Assembly (NCBI GenBank): GCA_045222555.1
Contig: JBGUYY010000117.1
Location: 1 to 64,000, forward strand
Length of the DNA stretch: 64,000 bases
Reading direction: 5' to 3'
Source of the DNA: UBA1756 sp045222555
Lineage (GTDB): Bacteria > Bacteroidota > Bacteroidia > Bacteroidales > WCHB1-69
Shown here piece by piece: positions 1 through 7,524 of this stretch. Each line of letters opens with the position of its first letter. Position 1 is the stretch's first letter. A program made the translations under genes and the position numbers. The notes under the pieces were generated by a model, which was not told the DNA's origin, did no database searches, and saw only the letters and a program-made list of their open reading frames with translations.

Positions 1-59
1 GGAATAGGGGAGCCGGCCAGCAATAGTGCGATAAAAAGGAATAGGGCTGCGGGTTTCAT
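1..59 (-). CDS. N-terminus of an exported protein (partial)
   Basis: An ATG on the minus strand at 57-59 opens a frame that runs off the left edge. The visible residues, MKPAALFLFIALLLAGSPI, form a typical signal peptide: one Lys followed by a hydrophobic core. The ATG lies 19 bases after the stop codon of the TonB-like gene on the same strand, so the two are probably co-transcribed. Function cannot be told from 19 residues. Confidence 0.6.
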   Translation of the reverse strand, partial: MKPAALFLFIALLLAGSPI

Positions 60-78
60 GGTGTTTTTGGGGTTGTTT

Positions 79-696
79 TTACTGTAACGCGAAGGTGATG
101 GGCAGCTGGAAATATGAGCGGCACGGCTGCCCATTGTTCTCCCCAGGCTTCCATTTCGGCATGGCTTTCACCACCCGGATGGCCTCTTCATCAAGAGCCT
201 CGCAGACACTACGCAGCACGGTTATCGCAGAGATGGTGCCATCTTTCTCCACAGTAAATTCAAGCAACACCACCCCCTGCTGTTGTTTCTCACGAGCCTC
301 TTTCGGATAGTGACAGTTTTCCGCGAGAAATGCCCGTAATGCATCCATGCCGCCGGGGAACTCAGCTCTTACTTGTGGAACGTGTGCTACTACTTCTCCT
401 ATTTCTATTATCTCATAATCGACACTATCCTGTGGGTCCACATTTTGGGCCGAAGCAACCGACATGCCCGAAAACGCCAGCCCCATCGCCACGCCAACAA
501 TGGCCACCTTTTGCGAAAGACTCTGCCGGTGCGAGAGTGCCTGCTCCAATTGCCGAACCTCCGCCTCGCAGCGTGGACATGTGCCGGGGCATTCCCCCTC
601 GAAGGTACAATCGGGTATCTCCAAGTCAATGCCGTTGGCCGCCGCCACCTCGCGCCGCACCGACTTCAAATACGAACAAATCTGTTTTCCTTTCAT
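79..696 (-). CDS. TonB C-terminal-domain protein with N-terminal cysteine cluster
   Basis: A 205-residue protein in three parts. The N-terminal segment has four cysteines (30, 36, 40, 43; the last three in the string ECPGTCPRC), which look like a small metal-binding knuckle. One hydrophobic segment spans about 62-83. The C-terminal part (about 110-205) matches the TonB C-terminal domain: FPGGMDALRAFLAEN, YPKEAREKQQQG, VLLEFTVEKDGTI and a final strand ending ITFALQ. TonB domains pass ExbB/ExbD energy to outer-membrane receptors, but Bacteroidetes have many short single-domain proteins of this kind whose role is unclear. No ExbB or ExbD lies next to it. The next gene on the strand starts with a signal peptide 19 bases downstream. 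Family assignment is firm; a role in transport is inference. Confidence 0.85.
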   Translation of the reverse strand: MKGKQICSYLKSVRREVAAANGIDLEIPDCTFEGECPGTCPRCEAEVRQLEQALSHRQSLSQKVAIVGVAMGLAFSGMSVASAQNVDPQDSVDYEIIEIGEVVAHVPQVRAEFPGGMDALRAFLAENCHYPKEAREKQQQGVVLLEFTVEKDGTISAITVLRSVCEALDEEAIRVVKAMPKWKPGENNGQPCRSYFQLPITFALQ

Positions 697-734
697 GGCA
701 AGATTAATTTACTGATACAACATTATATCAGCGG

Positions 735-742
735 CAAAAATA
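735..742 (-). promoter_or_regulatory. -7 element of the TonB-like gene
   Basis: Read on the minus strand, TATTTTTG matches the TAnnTTTG element used by the Bacteroidetes primary sigma factor. It lies 39 bases before the ATG at 696. No convincing TTTG -33 box is seen at the usual 19-21 base spacing. Confidence 0.55.
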
Positions 743-840
743 CACAAATTTTAATAACTCTTATCCCTTCACACCTAAAATGTGAACTCTCACAGCAATT
801 TTTTTCTATGGATTTGAGGATTTTTATGATTAGGGATCTT

Positions 841-1133
841 AAGAACAGTTCGTTGTTCTTCCGCGGCATACCCACCGACAGGTTCTATCGTTTTGCGGGC
901 GTGCCGCGGTTTGCGGTGTGGCGTTTCCCCTCCCCAGACAAGCGAACAAAGTGAGTGCAGTCTGGGGTTATTGAAAGTGCATTTCTCCGAAATGCGAGAT
1001 GAATACGTTGCAGTATCGGTGAACCGCCGCCTTGCAAATGGAGGCGTTAAGAAATCGAAGTGAACGAGTGTGAAGAACGGCGAACTGTCTGAAGATGTGC
1101 GAAACAAAGTGAGCACATCAAGTTTTCGCCGTT
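841..1133. repeat. compound intergenic element of nested stem-loops
   Basis: Successive inverted repeats are visible. AAGAACA 841-847 pairs with 854-860. CCCCAGAC 932-939 pairs with 960-967. GCATTT 979-984 pairs with 990-995. An imperfect arm at 1022-1031 pairs with 1040-1048. A nested pair follows: AACGGCGAA 1076-1084 with 1125-1133 encloses GATGTGC 1094-1100 with 1113-1119. The loops of the second and innermost hairpins share the string AAAGTGAG preceded by GCGAAC or GCGAAAC. The repeated design suggests a folded RNA or a dispersed palindromic element rather than chance. Function unknown. Confidence 0.6.
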
Positions 1134-1192
1134 TAACGAGTGAACTCCGATTTTAGCTGGAATTTGCACAGCGGCAAAGCGCATTTCTTTTG

Positions 1193-1228
1193 GTTCATTT
1201 TCTTTGGGCAATCGCAAAGAAAATGAAC
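1193..1228. repeat. perfect 14-bp inverted repeat
   Basis: GTTCATTTTCTTTG (1193-1206) is exactly complementary to 1215-1228, with an 8-base loop. It lies 61 bases past the stop codon of the sigma factor gene. No T-tract follows on either strand, so it is not a standard intrinsic terminator. Confidence 0.7.
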
Positions 1229-1288
1229 AACCTTTCTTATACTACAATACACCTATGAATAGCCTCCCCGCTAACTTGTACCTTTCAA

Positions 1289-1834
1289 CTACTTCACCGC
1301 CTCGCGCAAGGCAGCCGTCACTTTCTCCATGGCAAAGTGGTACGAAGATTTCAACGCTCCGACCGAGGTGCCCAACGCCTGCGACATCTCTTCATACGGC
1401 ATCTCATCATAATAACGCAAGGTGAAGACCAATCGCTGCTTGTCGGGCAGCTTCACAATAGCCTGCTGCAACAGTTGCTCGATCTTGTCAGAGGAAAAGT
1501 ATTTCTCTTCGGCAGCTACGTTCAACAAATGGTCGGTATATTTATCATCGGAAAGGTTCAGCGTCTTCTTTTTCTTCTCTAAAAAAGATAAAGACTCGTT
1601 GATGCTGATACGCGTGATCCAGGTCTTGAGAGAGGAGTCGCCCCGGAACTGATCCAAGTACCGCCACACTTTGATGAAGACGTTCTGCGTGACATCGTTG
1701 GCATCCTCGTGCAGGTAAACATAGTGACGCACAGAGTAATATACATCCCTCTGGTACTTCTCCATCAGTGCGCGAAAAGCCCGCTCTTTGGTCTTTTCGT
1801 CCTTGAATTGCTCGATGATCTGCGCGTCTTCCAT
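1289..1834 (-). CDS. ECF-type RNA polymerase sigma factor
   Basis: 181 residues, the normal size of an extracytoplasmic-function sigma-70 factor. Region 2 spans about 25-95, with DANDVTQNVFIKVWRYLDQF for core binding and -10 recognition. Region 4 spans about 120-175, with PDKQRLVFTLRYYDEMPYEE followed by the helix-turn-helix GTSVGALKSSYHFAMEKV. It redirects RNA polymerase to a small regulon, usually under control of an anti-sigma factor, but no anti-sigma gene is adjacent. It starts 13 bases after the stop codon of the transketolase half on the same strand, so read-through from that gene is likely. Confidence 0.92.
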   Translation of the reverse strand: MEDAQIIEQFKDEKTKERAFRALMEKYQRDVYYSVRHYVYLHEDANDVTQNVFIKVWRYLDQFRGDSSLKTWITRISINESLSFLEKKKKTLNLSDDKYTDHLLNVAAEEKYFSSDKIEQLLQQAIVKLPDKQRLVFTLRYYDEMPYEEMSQALGTSVGALKSSYHFAMEKVTAALREAVK

Positions 1835-1847
1835 GTTGGAGGTAAGC

Positions 1848-2801
1848 TTATTTGCGGGCCATCACTTTCTGGGCGGCCTCAACAATATGCGGGGTGTCTA
1901 AGCCATATTTTTTCATCAGCTCGTCGGGCTTGCCGCTTTCGCCGAAGGTGTCGTCCACGGCCACCATCTCCACCGGCGTGGGCAGCTTGCGTGCCAGAAG
2001 TTGGCAGACACTGTCGCCCAAACCACCGTTCATCATGTGCTCTTCCGCCGTCACTACGCAACGAGTTTTGGCTGCACTCTGCAAGATTTTTTCACAGTCT
2101 AAAGGTTTAATGGTATGAATGTCAATTACTTCAGCAGAGATACCCTTCTGTGAGAGTTCGTATGCGGCTTCCATCGCGTGCCATACCAGATGACCCGTAG
2201 CGATGATGGTAACATCGGTGCCTTCGTTCATCAGGATGCCCTTGCCAATCTCGAACGGCTGGTCGGCGGGGGTGAAGTTGGGTACTGCCGGACGGCCGAA
2301 ACGGAGATAGACGGGACCGTTGTAGCGGGCAGCGGCCAGCGTAGCCTGGCGCGTCTGGTTGTAGTCGCACGGGTTGAGCACCACCATGTTGGGCAGCATC
2401 TTCATGAGACCGAGGTCCTCCATCATCTGGTGGGTGGCGCCATCCTCGCCCACGGTGATGCCGGCATGGGAGGCGGCAATCTTGACGTTGAGGTTGGAGT
2501 AGGCGCAAGTCATGCGGATCTGGTCGTACACACGGCCGGAGATGAAGCCCGCGAAAGCACCGGCAAAGGGAATCTTGCCACTCAGCGCCAAACCTGCGGA
2601 AATACCGATCATGTTGGCTTCGGCGATACCGGTCTGTATAAATCTTTCAGGAAACTCTTTAATGAAATCGCCCATCTTCAAGCTGCCAATCACATCGGCA
2701 CAAAGGGCAAATACGTTGGGATTTTCGCGGCCGGCTTCCACTAAACCCGCGCCGAAACCTGAACGGGTATCCTTGAAATCATTACAAACTATAGGTTGCA
2801 T
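1848..2801 (-). CDS. transketolase, C-terminal half (split enzyme)
   Basis: 317 residues covering the pyrimidine-binding (about 5-170) and C-terminal (about 185-310) domains of a two-subunit transketolase or TktB-like protein. Motifs include DTRSGFGAGLVEAG, QTGIAEANMIGISAGLA with the Glu that activates thiamin diphosphate, ASHAGITVGEDGATHQ and TAEEHMMNGGLGDSV. The enzyme moves two-carbon units in the pentose phosphate pathway. I take the ATG at 2801. A longer frame would begin with a TTG at 2825 inside the -7 element. The N-terminal half, which binds the pyrophosphate, is not next to it, although in many genomes the halves are adjacent. A closely related dehydrogenase or synthase subunit cannot be fully excluded. 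Confidence 0.85.
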   Translation of the reverse strand: MQPIVCNDFKDTRSGFGAGLVEAGRENPNVFALCADVIGSLKMGDFIKEFPERFIQTGIAEANMIGISAGLALSGKIPFAGAFAGFISGRVYDQIRMTCAYSNLNVKIAASHAGITVGEDGATHQMMEDLGLMKMLPNMVVLNPCDYNQTRQATLAAARYNGPVYLRFGRPAVPNFTPADQPFEIGKGILMNEGTDVTIIATGHLVWHAMEAAYELSQKGISAEVIDIHTIKPLDCEKILQSAAKTRCVVTAEEHMMNGGLGDSVCQLLARKLPTPVEMVAVDDTFGESGKPDELMKKYGLDTPHIVEAAQKVMARK

Positions 2802-2822
2802 ACCATTGATTTTTTTATCGTG

Positions 2823-2830
2823 CAAAAATA
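2823..2830 (-). promoter_or_regulatory. -7 element of the transketolase half
   Basis: TATTTTTG on the minus strand, 21 bases before the ATG at 2801. A second match, TAATTTTG at 2833-2840, overlaps the last codons of the upstream hdrB-like gene. The transketolase half can therefore be transcribed separately from the Hdr genes. Confidence 0.5.
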
Positions 2831-2837
2831 AGCAAAA

Positions 2838-3893
2838 TTATTGTTTTAAGACATGTGGTTTCTCCGGCTGTGGTAAAATCTTCCCGTTAGCCCCCCGGTA
2901 CTTCGCATCGGGATCGTATTTGATGCCTATTTTGTCCATCAGTTTTTCGCTTTGCACCTGATGAATTTGTAGTCCCAGCTCCCACGGATCGAAGCCGAGC
3001 AGCAGACCTGCCATCTCCTCGTAAGTGAGCACTGGAATGCCGTAACCGTCGCGGTCGTAGGTCTTGTTCTCCATCTCGGCGATGGTGTATTGCCACTTGT
3101 CCATGAACATGGCACAGCCCGGGCAGTTGGTCAGGATGAAGTCAGGCTCATAGGGCTCCATCGATTCGAACTTTTTCTTGGAGTTGGCCACCGAGTAGCC
3201 GCGGCTCTCTTGCAGTAGGTAATGGCGGAAACCGAAGCCACAGCAGTGGCGGCGTTCAGGATAATCCACCACCTCGCCGCCCCACGACTCGATCATGCCG
3301 GCCAGCACGTAAGGGAACTCCGCATTGCCGATGCCTCGTTCTGGAAAAATCTTGGCATAGTGGCAGCCCACATGCTCCACAACGCGCAGCGGCTTGCCCG
3401 TGAAGCGGTTCACCAACTGGTATTTCATGTGCTGCTTCAGCTCCTCGCGGAATTTGTAGATGATGTCGGAGGGATGTGCAAGGTTGGCAGGCGCAGTAAA
3501 CTCTCTTCCAGTGGCTTTGCGCAGGTTTTCGCGGGTTTTTTCCAGCAGTTCGGGATTGTGTTTCCACATCTCTATCATCTCCGAGAAAATACCGAAAGAG
3601 GTGACACACGACGGCACGTAGTTGGTGTAGCCCTTTTCCGACATCAGTGAAAAAAGGCGCGCTACAATCGTCATGGTGGTCTCTAACGGCACAAAATCGC
3701 TATGGTAGCCGATGCCGGTGCAGGTGTGCGCGTTCGCTTCATCATAGATGTCTTTATGCAAAACCTCGCGCATGATGCGCAGGAAGGCCGCCTCGGAGCC
3801 GGGGAAGAAGGTCTGCCGGATGCAGCTTCTTTCATAAAAGAAATGGTCATCGGCAATCTCTTTCTGATATTCGTTCCAAAAACGTTTTGTCAT
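2838..3893 (-). CDS. HdrB-like iron-sulfur (CCG-domain) protein
   Basis: 351 residues with the cysteine pattern of heterodisulfide reductase subunit B and related CCG proteins: HTCTGIGYH (about 60), VPSCVTSFG, VEHVGCHYAKIF, RRHCCGFGF and LTNCPGCAMF. The first motif has CTG in place of CCG. CCG domains bind non-cubane or 4Fe-4S clusters that handle thiol/disulfide or electron-bifurcating chemistry. Methanogens use HdrB on CoM-S-S-CoB, but Bacteroidetes lack that pathway, so the substrate is unknown. It is the last of four Fe-S genes on this strand, 32 bases after the HdrE/D fusion. Family assignment is firm; the physiological role is open. Confidence 0.85.
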   Translation of the reverse strand: MTKRFWNEYQKEIADDHFFYERSCIRQTFFPGSEAAFLRIMREVLHKDIYDEANAHTCTGIGYHSDFVPLETTMTIVARLFSLMSEKGYTNYVPSCVTSFGIFSEMIEMWKHNPELLEKTRENLRKATGREFTAPANLAHPSDIIYKFREELKQHMKYQLVNRFTGKPLRVVEHVGCHYAKIFPERGIGNAEFPYVLAGMIESWGGEVVDYPERRHCCGFGFRHYLLQESRGYSVANSKKKFESMEPYEPDFILTNCPGCAMFMDKWQYTIAEMENKTYDRDGYGIPVLTYEEMAGLLLGFDPWELGLQIHQVQSEKLMDKIGIKYDPDAKYRGANGKILPQPEKPHVLKQ

Positions 3894-3925
3894 GGTCGGT
3901 GTTTATTTCGGTAGATGATAAAGGA

Positions 3926-5713
3926 TTAGTTGTCTCTTTTCAGATTTTCGCACACAATCTCGGCGATGTCTTTTACAGGGAGGGTGGTGGAGTGTACGAA
4001 GGCTTTTTTGCACATCGGACAGGCGGTGGCAATCATGTCGGGTTTCTTATACATGAGGTTGTGTACCGCTGCATCGCGGATTTTCTTCTGCTGGTCGATG
4101 TCAATGAGGGTGTCACCAAGGTTGATGCCACAGCAGAGGCTGTCTTCGCCCTCCTGTTTGGCTTTCACGAGGTGGGTGGTGGCTTTCAGTACTTGGCGGG
4201 GCTCTTTGTAGATGCCGCAGCCGCGTCCCAGCTCGCACGGGTCGTGAAAGACGGTGCGCAGGTCATCTTTCCGCACTTTGATGCGTCCGCTCTTGATGAG
4301 CATCTGCAAATATTCGGTATGATGCACCACAGGAATGTTCAGCTTGTAGTCTTTTTTGAAGGTCTGGTAGCAAATAGGGCAGGAGGTCACCAGCATGGTG
4401 ATTCTCGACTTCTTGATGTGCTCGGTCACCTTGCGGCGCAGGTCGGCGGCCTGCTGGTTAAAGCCTTGCTGTATCAAAGGCCGTCCGCAGCAGATGGAGC
4501 GACCTTCATCCATATACCAGTATTTCTGTCCTGCCGCCTCGAAAATGGTCTTCATGGCCTCGGTGATGCCGGGGGTGAGTTGCGACATGCAGCCGCCGAA
4601 ATAGCCGATACGACCGATGGCGTTGAAGGGCTGCACATTGTCGAGATAGGTGTAATTGCCCACAGTGTCAAGTTCATGCTTGTTGCGCTCCTGCTGGCGG
4701 ATGGCCATCAGGTCGATGTTCACCGGACAGTCGGAGGCGCAGCGGGCGCACATCAGACAGTTGTCGGCCACATCGGGCTTGTCCATCTTGTAACGCAAGT
4801 TGCGCAGAAAATACACCGACTGCACGTTGTTGATGCCCAGCTCGGTGTTCAACGGGCAGTGGTCGATACACATGCCGCAGCGCGAGCAGGCGCTGAGCTC
4901 GTACATGGTGTAGCCCGTGCGCACATTTTTCTCTCGCACTCCCCATTCTCTGAAAATAATCAGCAGAATCTCCGTGAAAATATGCATATAACGAGAGAAG
5001 GGAAGGGTGACGAAGAAGGTGCAGAGGGCGATGGAGTATAGGGTCCACGACAGGAGCTCAAAGGTGGTGGCAAATTCAATAGGAATGAGGTTGCCGATGG
5101 TCTGGGTCAGGAAGCCTCCGTTATAATAGATGCTTGCCGACAGCGATTCGCTGAGCAGACGGAGGGGGAAGATGCACCAGAGGGAGGCCTTGGCGAAACG
5201 GTCGAAGATGACGTGCTTGGTGGCCTTCTTCATGCCGAGGGCGCGGGAGTAGATTTTTTTGATGATGGCCAGCAGGATGCCCGACAAAACATAGAGCAAC
5301 AGGGCGTCCATGATGGTGGTCAGGAGCATCGAACCCTTGAAAGTGCCATGTGTGTGGATGAAGAATCTGTAAAAAATGGCTAACCAGAAGGGGTGAGAGC
5401 CGTCACCGGTAGGAGTGATATGGCCTTCAATAAAGCCCACCACAATCAGCAGGAACCATCCGAAGGCGATGCTGCGGTGCATATATCCCAACATCAGGTT
5501 TTTGCGGGTGATGCGCCAGTGCAGGATGCCCTCGCGGAAACATTCCCATAGAGCGGGGAGAATTTTCCACGAAAAAATGTTTTTGCGAATGACTGCACGC
5601 TGGAGACGGTCCAGCTGTTTGAACCAGCGCACATATTTCCAGATGCAGATGCCGAAAAGGAAGACTGCACCCAACACAAAAGGAAGTACAAACGGATGGA
5701 AATATACGGTCAT
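3926..5713 (-). CDS. membrane Fe-S oxidoreductase, HdrE/HdrD-like fusion
   Basis: 595 residues. The N-terminal 250 contain about five or six membrane segments resembling HdrE or the gamma subunit of nitrate reductase. These normally carry heme b and exchange electrons with quinone. Two ferredoxin-like motifs follow, CSRCGMCIDHC and CLMCARCASDC (about 270-330). Two CCG domains come last: GYFGGCMSQL with SICCGRPL and TSCPICYQTF, then FHDPCELGRGCG with LCCGINLGD and TACPMCKKAF. This matches the HdrD/GlpC family. Its probable job is to move electrons between the membrane quinone pool and the soluble HdrB/HdrC-like subunits. The gene starts 6 bases after the stop of the short HdrC-like gene. Confidence 0.87.
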   Translation of the reverse strand: MTVYFHPFVLPFVLGAVFLFGICIWKYVRWFKQLDRLQRAVIRKNIFSWKILPALWECFREGILHWRITRKNLMLGYMHRSIAFGWFLLIVVGFIEGHITPTGDGSHPFWLAIFYRFFIHTHGTFKGSMLLTTIMDALLLYVLSGILLAIIKKIYSRALGMKKATKHVIFDRFAKASLWCIFPLRLLSESLSASIYYNGGFLTQTIGNLIPIEFATTFELLSWTLYSIALCTFFVTLPFSRYMHIFTEILLIIFREWGVREKNVRTGYTMYELSACSRCGMCIDHCPLNTELGINNVQSVYFLRNLRYKMDKPDVADNCLMCARCASDCPVNIDLMAIRQQERNKHELDTVGNYTYLDNVQPFNAIGRIGYFGGCMSQLTPGITEAMKTIFEAAGQKYWYMDEGRSICCGRPLIQQGFNQQAADLRRKVTEHIKKSRITMLVTSCPICYQTFKKDYKLNIPVVHHTEYLQMLIKSGRIKVRKDDLRTVFHDPCELGRGCGIYKEPRQVLKATTHLVKAKQEGEDSLCCGINLGDTLIDIDQQKKIRDAAVHNLMYKKPDMIATACPMCKKAFVHSTTLPVKDIAEIVCENLKRDN

Positions 5714-5719
5714 GGTTTT

Positions 5720-6049
5720 TTATTTAATATTGAGGATTTTACGCATGTTCATCACGATGGGGCGAAGGCTCACTCCGCGGGGACAAACCAGCGTGCATTT
5801 GCCGCACAGCATACATTTCTCCAGCTCTTTCGCCAACTTTTCGTACTGTGCTTCTTGGTAAAGGGATTTGATTTTGCGAATGTTGAAACCCGTGAAGGGC
5901 TGGGCGCTGCAGGTGGCCGTACAGGCCCCGCAGTTCATGCACCGCTTAAAGGAGGGGACAATCTTTTCCAACTGCTCCAGTTTTTCGAAGTTGCAGTTGT
6001 CAAGATTGATGCTACGGGTCTGGGCGATGGTATATCCGAAGTTGATCAT
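5720..6049 (-). CDS. HdrC-like 4Fe-4S dicluster protein (short)
   Basis: 109 residues with two ferredoxin motifs, CMNCGACTATC (about 37-47) and CMLCGKCTLVCPRG (about 79-92), the layout of heterodisulfide reductase subunit C. The second motif ends CPRG, as in other HdrC proteins. It should pass electrons between partner Fe-S proteins in the cytoplasm. It lies between the longer HdrC-like gene (22-base gap) and the membrane HdrE/D fusion (6-base gap), so a complex formed from the four products is likely. Confidence 0.85.
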   Translation of the reverse strand: MINFGYTIAQTRSINLDNCNFEKLEQLEKIVPSFKRCMNCGACTATCSAQPFTGFNIRKIKSLYQEAQYEKLAKELEKCMLCGKCTLVCPRGVSLRPIVMNMRKILNIK

Positions 6050-6071
6050 AGTGTTGATTTTGAGCGTATCT

Positions 6072-6674
6072 CTATTCTTCCAACAGTTTTTGGTGGAGGT
6101 CCATTCCTCCAGTTACTTCATAAATACGGCGGATTTCATCCAAATTCTTTTGGTGGATCTCGCGCAAAGCACCGGGGCCTTCCCCATGGTAGTTGGCCCC
6201 TAACTTGGGCGCCACATCAATGATGTTGTTCACGTACCATTCCCATATCGGCCCCTGTTCAGGGTGCTTTTCCGGCAATACCAGGTCGGGATGCACGCAG
6301 TAGCCGGTGTTGAGGATGTTGTTTCCCAAAGTCTCTGCCAACCGATGCTGCTGACTGCGTATCTCGTCATGAAAGTAGCCTAACATTTGCGAGTATTTGC
6401 GGAGGATTTGGATGATTTCGCCTGGCGCGTTGCCACGCGGACAGCGGGGCTTGCACGACATGCACTGCCCACATGCCCATATCACATCCGACCGTAGCAA
6501 TGCCTCAATGGCATTCTCGTCTTTCCGCTGCACTGTGTCGCAAATCTGCCTCGGATCGTAGTCGAAGAACTCGGCGGCCGGACAAATGGCGGTGCAGATG
6601 CCGCAATTCATGCAGGCTTTCAGCGCTTCGCTGGCGCGCTTGTCTTGTGTGATTAAGCTATATAAACTACCCAT
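6072..6674 (-). CDS. HdrC-like 4Fe-4S dicluster protein (long)
   Basis: 200 residues; first gene of the Hdr-like run. Two cluster motifs are seen, CMNCGICTAICP (about 21-32) and CGQCMSCKPRCPRG (about 68-81). A tail of roughly 115 residues follows, without further cysteine pairs and rich in charged helices. The first half equals HdrC; the tail is longer than in methanogen HdrC. No HdrA flavoprotein gene is present upstream, where elbB lies, or elsewhere in this window. Confidence 0.83.
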   Translation of the reverse strand: MGSLYSLITQDKRASEALKACMNCGICTAICPAAEFFDYDPRQICDTVQRKDENAIEALLRSDVIWACGQCMSCKPRCPRGNAPGEIIQILRKYSQMLGYFHDEIRSQQHRLAETLGNNILNTGYCVHPDLVLPEKHPEQGPIWEWYVNNIIDVAPKLGANYHGEGPGALREIHQKNLDEIRRIYEVTGGMDLHQKLLEE

Positions 6675-6696
6675 GGTAATGTCAAAAAATCAGCGG

Positions 6697-6704
6697 CAAA
6701 ATTA
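6697..6704 (-). promoter_or_regulatory. -7 element of the Hdr-like operon
   Basis: TAATTTTG on the minus strand, 23 bases before the ATG at 6674. It sits in the gap between elbB and the first HdrC-like gene, so the Hdr run has its own promoter. Confidence 0.5.
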
Positions 6705-6754
6705 CAATTTTTTTATGGAATGGAGAGTACGGCATCCCGTATGGGGAGCAGAGA

Positions 6755-7405
6755 TTATCGGATGTTGTCCAAGATGGTCTCAATCAGGTTCTCCGCACTG
6801 TCGGCAATGTCGGCGATGGAGGCCGGAAGCATATAGCAGGGCGTGGTGAACACCATGTTGCGTTTGTCGGAAATCACTTCGGTGATCTGTGTGTTGACAT
6901 GCGAGGCGCCCATCTTCTCCACATCGGCAATGGTGCCAGGGTCGGAGCCCACCGTTACAGTGACATCCCCCAGCACTTTGGCAATCAAAACAGGGGCGAT
7001 GCAGAGGGCACCGATAGCTTTTCCTGCCTTGTGGGTGGCGACGATGGCGTTGCGCACCGAGTCAAGTACTTTCGCGTTGGCACCGTCGAAAGCGTAGGTG
7101 AAGAGGTTCTTGGCTACGCCGAAACCGCCGGGCATCACTAAGGCATCGAAATCCTCGGGGCGATACTCCGAAATCTCATGGATGTCGCCACGGGCAATGC
7201 GGGCGGCCTCCACCAGCATGTTGCGCTCTCCCTCCATCGGCTGGCGCGTCAGGTGGTTCATCACATGGTACTGCGGTGCGTCGGGGGCAAAAACGGTGTA
7301 GCTGCAACCGTTACGGTCAATGGCCAGCAAGGTCATCACCGCTTCGTGAATCTCAGAACCGTCCAAGTGTCCGCATCCATTCAAAATAACTGCAAATCTT
7401 TTCAT
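6755..7405 (-). CDS. elbB: ElbB, DJ-1/PfpI-family glyoxalase-like protein
   Basis: 216 residues, the usual length of ElbB (isoprenoid biosynthesis protein with amidotransferase-like domain). It starts MKRFAVILNGCGHLDGSEIH, as in the family, and has the nucleophile-elbow region GKAIGALCIAPVLIAKVLG (Cys about 136) and the glycine-rich MPGGFGVAKNLF. Members have been linked to isoprenoid metabolism and show weak glyoxalase activity; the true role is uncertain. It stands alone, with its own promoter and a divergent neighbour. Confidence 0.93.
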   Translation of the reverse strand: MKRFAVILNGCGHLDGSEIHEAVMTLLAIDRNGCSYTVFAPDAPQYHVMNHLTRQPMEGERNMLVEAARIARGDIHEISEYRPEDFDALVMPGGFGVAKNLFTYAFDGANAKVLDSVRNAIVATHKAGKAIGALCIAPVLIAKVLGDVTVTVGSDPGTIADVEKMGASHVNTQITEVISDKRNMVFTTPCYMLPASIADIADSAENLIETILDNIR

Positions 7406-7449
7406 ATTATCGTGTTTTAATGCTCTTTCATTAATTGTAAATCAAGGTG

Positions 7450-7457
7450 CAAAAATA
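7450..7457 (-). promoter_or_regulatory. -7 element of elbB
   Basis: TATTTTTG on the minus strand, 45 bases before the elbB ATG. The 119-base gap it occupies also has to hold the start signals of the divergent acetyltransferase gene. On the plus strand only a looser TAATATTTG (7492-7500) is visible. Confidence 0.5.
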
Positions 7458-7524
7458 ATAAAAAAATCAATAGCAGAGAGAGGATGATGGGTAATATTTG
7501 CCAAAGAATAGCGTTCATTAAAAC

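Larger units (their letters stand above)
697..1288. other. 592-base region without a credible gene
   Basis: This stretch holds the promoter of the TonB-like gene and a run of inverted repeats (841-1133 and 1193-1228), listed separately. Open frames of up to about 108 codons can be found, but they run straight through the hairpins, are rich in Arg, Pro and His, and resemble no family I know. I treat the region as non-coding. Confidence 0.6.

Noticed and set aside
790..1116. 108-codon minus-strand frame in the hairpin region
   Set aside because: It runs through several inverted repeats, is rich in Arg, Pro and His, and has no start signal or family. Automated annotation may list it as a hypothetical protein.
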